From assembly GCF_004785665.1 (NCBI RefSeq), contig NZ_SRPJ01000001.1, forward strand, positions 434,001 through 498,000: DNA of 64,000 bases, given 5' to 3'. The number at the start of each line of letters is the position of its first letter. Positions within the stretch are counted from its first letter, which is position 1. A model generated the notes under the pieces. The model had not been told where the DNA came from and made no database searches. It saw only the letters and a program-made list of their open reading frames with translations. A program made the position numbers and the translations under genes. This stretch comes from Staphylococcus pragensis. Lineage in GTDB: Bacteria > Bacillota > Bacilli > Staphylococcales > Staphylococcaceae. Shown here one piece after another: positions 60,295-64,000 of this stretch.

Positions 60295-62007
60295 GTGACT
60301 AAAAAAGATGTAATTCAATTATTAGAAAAAATAGCCACATATATGGAGTTAAATGGAGAAAACACATTTAAAGTTTCTGCATATAGAAAAGCAGCACAAA
60401 GTTTAGAAATCGATGAGCGTGCTTTAGATGAAATTGAAGATGTGACAGAATTAAAAGGTATTGGTAAAGGTGTAGGGGAAGTTATCAATGAATATTGTAC
60501 TACAGGAGAATCATCTACCTTACATGAACTTCAACAAATTGTGCCTGAAGGATTAATTCCACTAATGAAGATCCAAGGTTTAGGTAGTAAAAAAATCGCG
60601 AAATTATATAAAGAGCTTAACATTACTAATAAAGAGAGCCTACAAGCAGCATGTGAAAATGGTAAAGTGAGCGAATTAAGTGGTTTTGCTAAAAAGACAG
60701 AGCAAAATATTTTAGAAGCAGTGAAAGCATTAGGTGCTAAAAAAGATCGTTATCCAATTGGCTTAATGCGCAAATTAAATCAAACGATTAGTGAATATTT
60801 AGAGACGCTAGAAGACGTTGATAAATATTCTGTAGCTGGAAGCTTCCGTCGTTACAAAGAAATGAGCAAAGATTTAGACTATATTATTAGCACAGACCAT
60901 CCTGATAAAGTGCAACAACAATTATTGGCCATACCCAATAAAGTGAAAGAAGTGGCTGTAGGTCAGACAAAAGTTTCTCTTGAGTTAACTTATGATGATG
61001 AAACAGTGGGTGTAGACTTTCGATTGATCGAACCAGCGGCATACTATCATACGTTACAACACTTCACTGGTTCTAAAGACCATAATATTCGTATTAGACA
61101 GCTTGCTAAAGCGCAAAACGAAAAAGTCAGTGAATATGGTATTGAACAACAAGATGGTACGCTTTTACAATTTCAAAGTGAAGCGGAAATTTACCAACAT
61201 TTTGGTAGTGAATGGATCAATCCAGCAATGCGCGAAGATGGTAGTGAATTCGATAAAGATTTAAGCAATATTATTACGTTAGACGATATTAATGGTGATA
61301 TCCATATGCATACGACATTTAGTGACGGTGCTTTTTCAATTCGAGAAATGATAGAAGCGAATATTAAAAAGGGTTACCAATTTATGGTGATTACCGACCA
61401 TTCAAAAAGTTTAAGAGTAGCGAATGGTTTACAAGTTGAAAGATTATTGCGTCAAAATGAAGAAATTAAGAAATTGAATGAAGAATATAAAGAAATCGAT
61501 GTCTATTCGGGTACCGAAATGGATATTTTACCTGATGGTTCATTAGATTATGATGATGACGTTTTAGCGCAATTAGATTATGTGATTGCGGCAATTCATC
61601 AAAGTTTTAATCAGTCTGAAGAAGAAATTATGAAGCGCCTAGAAAATGCATGTCGAAACCCTTATGTAAGACATATTGCACATCCTACAGGCCGAATTAT
61701 AGGAAGACGTAAAGGTTATGAGCCAAACATTGAGCAATTGATGAAACTGGCAGAAGAAACCAATACGATTATGGAAATTAATGCTAACCCAGCTCGTTTA
61801 GATTTAAATGCAGATACAGTAAGAAAATATCCAAACGTTAGATTAACCATTAATACGGACGCACATCATACGGATCACTTAGACTTCATGAAATATGGCG
61901 TCGCAACTGCACAAAAAGGTTTCGTTCATAAGGATAGAGTCATTAATACGATGTCTAGGGAAGCATTCAAAGATTTAGTAGAGAATAATATAAAATTGAA
62001 GAAATAG
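60295..62007 (+). CDS. polX: DNA polymerase/3'-5' exonuclease PolX
   Basis: PolX is a repair polymerase with an N-terminal polymerase-beta-like region (helix-hairpin-helix motifs near 45-125, nucleotidyltransferase AGSFRRYKEMSKDLDYII near 181) and a C-terminal PHP exonuclease domain (GDIHMHTTFSDGAFSIREM near 328, VITDHSKSLRVA, EMDILPDGSLDYDD, HPTGRIIGRRKGYEP). The 570-residue length is normal. The start is GTG at 60295 with GGAGTGAG upstream; a longer frame begins before that box. mutS2 follows after 9 bases. Confidence 0.94.
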   Translation: MTKKDVIQLLEKIATYMELNGENTFKVSAYRKAAQSLEIDERALDEIEDVTELKGIGKGVGEVINEYCTTGESSTLHELQQIVPEGLIPLMKIQGLGSKKIAKLYKELNITNKESLQAACENGKVSELSGFAKKTEQNILEAVKALGAKKDRYPIGLMRKLNQTISEYLETLEDVDKYSVAGSFRRYKEMSKDLDYIISTDHPDKVQQQLLAIPNKVKEVAVGQTKVSLELTYDDETVGVDFRLIEPAAYYHTLQHFTGSKDHNIRIRQLAKAQNEKVSEYGIEQQDGTLLQFQSEAEIYQHFGSEWINPAMREDGSEFDKDLSNIITLDDINGDIHMHTTFSDGAFSIREMIEANIKKGYQFMVITDHSKSLRVANGLQVERLLRQNEEIKKLNEEYKEIDVYSGTEMDILPDGSLDYDDDVLAQLDYVIAAIHQSFNQSEEEIMKRLENACRNPYVRHIAHPTGRIIGRRKGYEPNIEQLMKLAEETNTIMEINANPARLDLNADTVRKYPNVRLTINTDAHHTDHLDFMKYGVATAQKGFVHKDRVINTMSREAFKDLVENNIKLKK

Positions 62008-62016
62008 AGGGATTGT

Positions 62017-64000
62017 ATGAGACAAAAAACATTAGACGTCTTAGAATTTGATAAAATTAAATCATTTGTGGCTTCTGAAACAGTCAGTGATTTAGGACGT
62101 GAAAAAGTGTCTAAGATGTCTCCAGCCACAGATTTTGAAACAGTAGAGTTTCAAATGAATGAAACGGATGAAATCTCACAAATTTATAACAAACATCGTA
62201 TGCCTAGTTTAAGTGGCTTAGCCAAAGTATCACCACTGATTCATCGTGCTACGATTGGTGGGGTACTGAATGTTACTGAATTAAATTTGATTAAACGATT
62301 AATTCAAGTTCAGAATCAATTTAAGACATTTTATAATCAATTACTGGAAGAAGATGAAGAAGTCGTTAAATATCCTATCTTGAATGATAAGATGAGCCAA
62401 CTTCCAGTACTTTCAGACCTTTTCCAAGAAATTAATGAGAAATGTGATACGTACGATTTATACGATAATGCAAGTTATGAGTTACAAGGTATTCGAAGCA
62501 AGATTTCAAGCACTAACCAACGCATTAGACAAAATCTTGATCGTATTGTAAAGAGTCAGGCAAATCAGAAGAAATTATCCGATGCGATTATTACTGTACG
62601 TAATGATCGAAATGTTATCCCAGTTAAAGCAGAATATCGCCAAGACTTTAAAGGGATTGTGCATGACCAATCTGCTTCTGGACAAACACTATACATTGAG
62701 CCCTCTTCAATAGTAGAGATGAATAATCAAATTAGTCGTTTACGCAATGATGAAGCGGTAGAACGTGAACGCATCTTAACAGAATTGACAGGATTAGTTG
62801 CTGCCGAGGCGGATGGCTGTCTAGTAGCAGAATCTGTGATGGGACACATTGATTTCTTAACGGCAAAAGCACGTTATGCGCGTTCAATTAAAGGGACTAA
62901 GCCAACATTTTATAAAGAAAGAACGGTTTATTTACCCAATGCATACCATCCTTTATTAGATAGGGAGACTGTGGTAGCGAACACAATTGAATTTATTGAT
63001 GATATTGAAACAGTGATTATCACAGGTCCTAACACAGGTGGTAAAACAGTTACACTTAAAACGTTAGGTCTTATTATTGTGATGGCCCAATCTGGTTTAT
63101 TGATTCCTACATTAGACGGTAGTCAATTAAGTGTCTTCGAGAACGTCTATTGTGATATTGGGGATGAGCAATCTATCGAGCAATCATTATCTACCTTCTC
63201 TTCTCACATGAAAAATATTGTTGAAATTTTGAAAGAGACAGATAAAAATAGCTTAGTCTTATTCGATGAATTAGGTGCAGGTACGGACCCTAGTGAAGGG
63301 GCAGCACTTGCTATGAGTATTCTAGATCACGTGCGTGAAATTGGCTCTTTAGTCATGGCAACAACGCATTATCCAGAGCTTAAAGCTTACAGCTATAATC
63401 GCGAAGGTGTAATGAATGCTAGCGTTGAATTTGACGTGAATACATTGAGCCCTACGTATAAATTATTGATGGGCGTTCCAGGACGTTCAAATGCATTCGA
63501 TATTTCTAGAAAATTAGGCCTCAAACTGAGTATCATTAAAAAAGCTAAAACAATGATTGGTACAGATGAACAAGAAATTAATTCAATGATTGAATCACTT
63601 GAAAAGAATTCAAAACGTGTAGACGAACAACGTATTGAATTAGACCGATTATTAAGAGAAGCTAAAACAACGCATGATGATCTTGAACAGCAGTATCAAC
63701 AATACAAAAATTATGAACAAAAATTAATGGATGAGGCTAAAGAAAAAGCCAATCAACGTGTGAAATCAGCAACCAAAGAAGCAGATGAAATCTTAAAAGA
63801 ATTACGCGAATTGCGAGATAAAAAAGGCGCTGATGTTAAAGAACATGAATTAATAGATAAAAAGAAACAATTAGACGATCAATATGAAGCGAAATCTATT
63901 AAACAAAATGTTCAAAAACAAAAATATGATGAAATTCACGCTGGAGATGAAGTGAAAGTTTTATCTTATGGTCAAAAAGGTGAAGTATTAGAACTTGTGG
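62017..64000 (+). CDS. mutS2: MutS2 ATPase (endonuclease MutS2), 5' two thirds
   Basis: The frame opens at ATG 62017 after AGAGGGATT and is still open at the right edge, giving 661 codons of a protein normally about 780 residues. It has the MutS core and clamp regions, then the ATPase: GPNTGGKT near 338 (Walker A), [16 protein letters not shown] near 418, and [14 protein letters not shown], followed by a long charged coiled coil (about 520-640). The C-terminal Smr nuclease domain lies outside. MutS2 acts in recombination suppression and in ribosome-collision rescue. The start is 9 bases after polX. Confidence 0.95.
   Translation, partial: MRQKTLDVLEFDKIKSFVASETVSDLGREKVSKMSPATDFETVEFQMNETDEISQIYNKHRMPSLSGLAKVSPLIHRATIGGVLNVTELNLIKRLIQVQNQFKTFYNQLLEEDEEVVKYPILNDKMSQLPVLSDLFQEINEKCDTYDLYDNASYELQGIRSKISSTNQRIRQNLDRIVKSQANQKKLSDAIITVRNDRNVIPVKAEYRQDFKGIVHDQSASGQTLYIEPSSIVEMNNQISRLRNDEAVERERILTELTGLVAAEADGCLVAESVMGHIDFLTAKARYARSIKGTKPTFYKERTVYLPNAYHPLLDRETVVANTIEFIDDIETVIITGPNTGGKTVTLKTLGLIIVMAQSGLLIPTLDGSQLSVFENVYCDIGDEQSIEQSLSTFSSHMKNIVEILKETDKNSLVLFDELGAGTDPSEGAALAMSILDHVREIGSLVMATTHYPELKAYSYNREGVMNASVEFDVNTLSPTYKLLMGVPGRSNAFDISRKLGLKLSIIKKAKTMIGTDEQEINSMIESLEKNSKRVDEQRIELDRLLREAKTTHDDLEQQYQQYKNYEQKLMDEAKEKANQRVKSATKEADEILKELRELRDKKGADVKEHELIDKKKQLDDQYEAKSIKQNVQKQKYDEIHAGDEVKVLSYGQKGEVLELV

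Overview
The window is low-GC Firmicute chromosome whose gene content and order match the core genome of Staphylococcus. The proteins (PurH, PycA, PheS, MntH, CtaA/B/M, FtsW and others) read as close relatives of the S. aureus proteins but clearly diverged. The isd haem-uptake locus, which in S. aureus lies between rpmF and the SpoU-type methyltransferase gene upstream of pheST, is absent, so a coagulase-negative species is more likely. I could not fix the species. No prophage, intact insertion sequence, CRISPR array, tRNA or rRNA was seen.

Layout: purN(end)-purH-purD (1-2855, purine synthesis); the TPP-riboswitch-controlled ykoEDC ECF transporter on the minus strand (2916-5897); a 45-residue charged protein; auxA (envelope membrane protein); an rRNA methyltransferase; ptsH-ptsI (9902-11886); a glutaredoxin-like protein; cydAB (bd oxidase); ktrA (potassium gating); minus-strand def, rpoY and rnjA (15721-18592); a YkyA-like lipoprotein and pdhABCD (18723-24534); yktA; a regulator plus potABCD (25150-29483); auxB; mntH (minus); yktB and yktC/suhB; ylaF, typA, ylaI, an unrecognised gene, ylaN and ftsW; pycA; ctaA (minus) with ctaB-ctaM; a ylb-type cluster (YlbC-like CAP protein, ylbF, a GDPD, ylbG, rsmD, coaD, tmcAL, ylbN, rpmF); then a SpoU methylase, the Phe T-box, pheST, rnhC (minus), zapA, cvpA, polX and the first two thirds of mutS2, which runs off the right edge.

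The genes join into a few circuits. PTS enzymes and PDH bring sugar carbon to acetyl-CoA, and PycA refills oxaloacetate. CtaA/B/M make and insert haem A for an oxidase encoded elsewhere, while CydAB provides a second quinol oxidase. Def, RsmD, the methyltransferases, TmcAL, PheST, RpoY and RNase J1 serve gene expression. FtsW, ZapA, AuxA and AuxB act at the envelope and septum. RnhC, PolX and MutS2 handle nucleic acids.

Regulation visible in the sequence includes the TPP riboswitch with its terminator, a tRNA-Phe T-box whose UUC specifier can be read directly, a MntR-type operator at mntH, a palindrome inside a terminator-like hairpin before the pot regulator, a long hairpin between pdhB and pdhC, and many intrinsic terminators, several shared by convergent genes. 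The accessory-looking DNA is confined to two gaps: 43222-43490 (small hairpins plus a near-perfect palindrome resembling paired IS ends) and 57866-58216 (degenerate tandem and inverted repeats). I did not find a clear undescribed system; the best leads are these two repeats, the small charged protein at 6036-6173 and two conserved-looking genes that I do not recognise.
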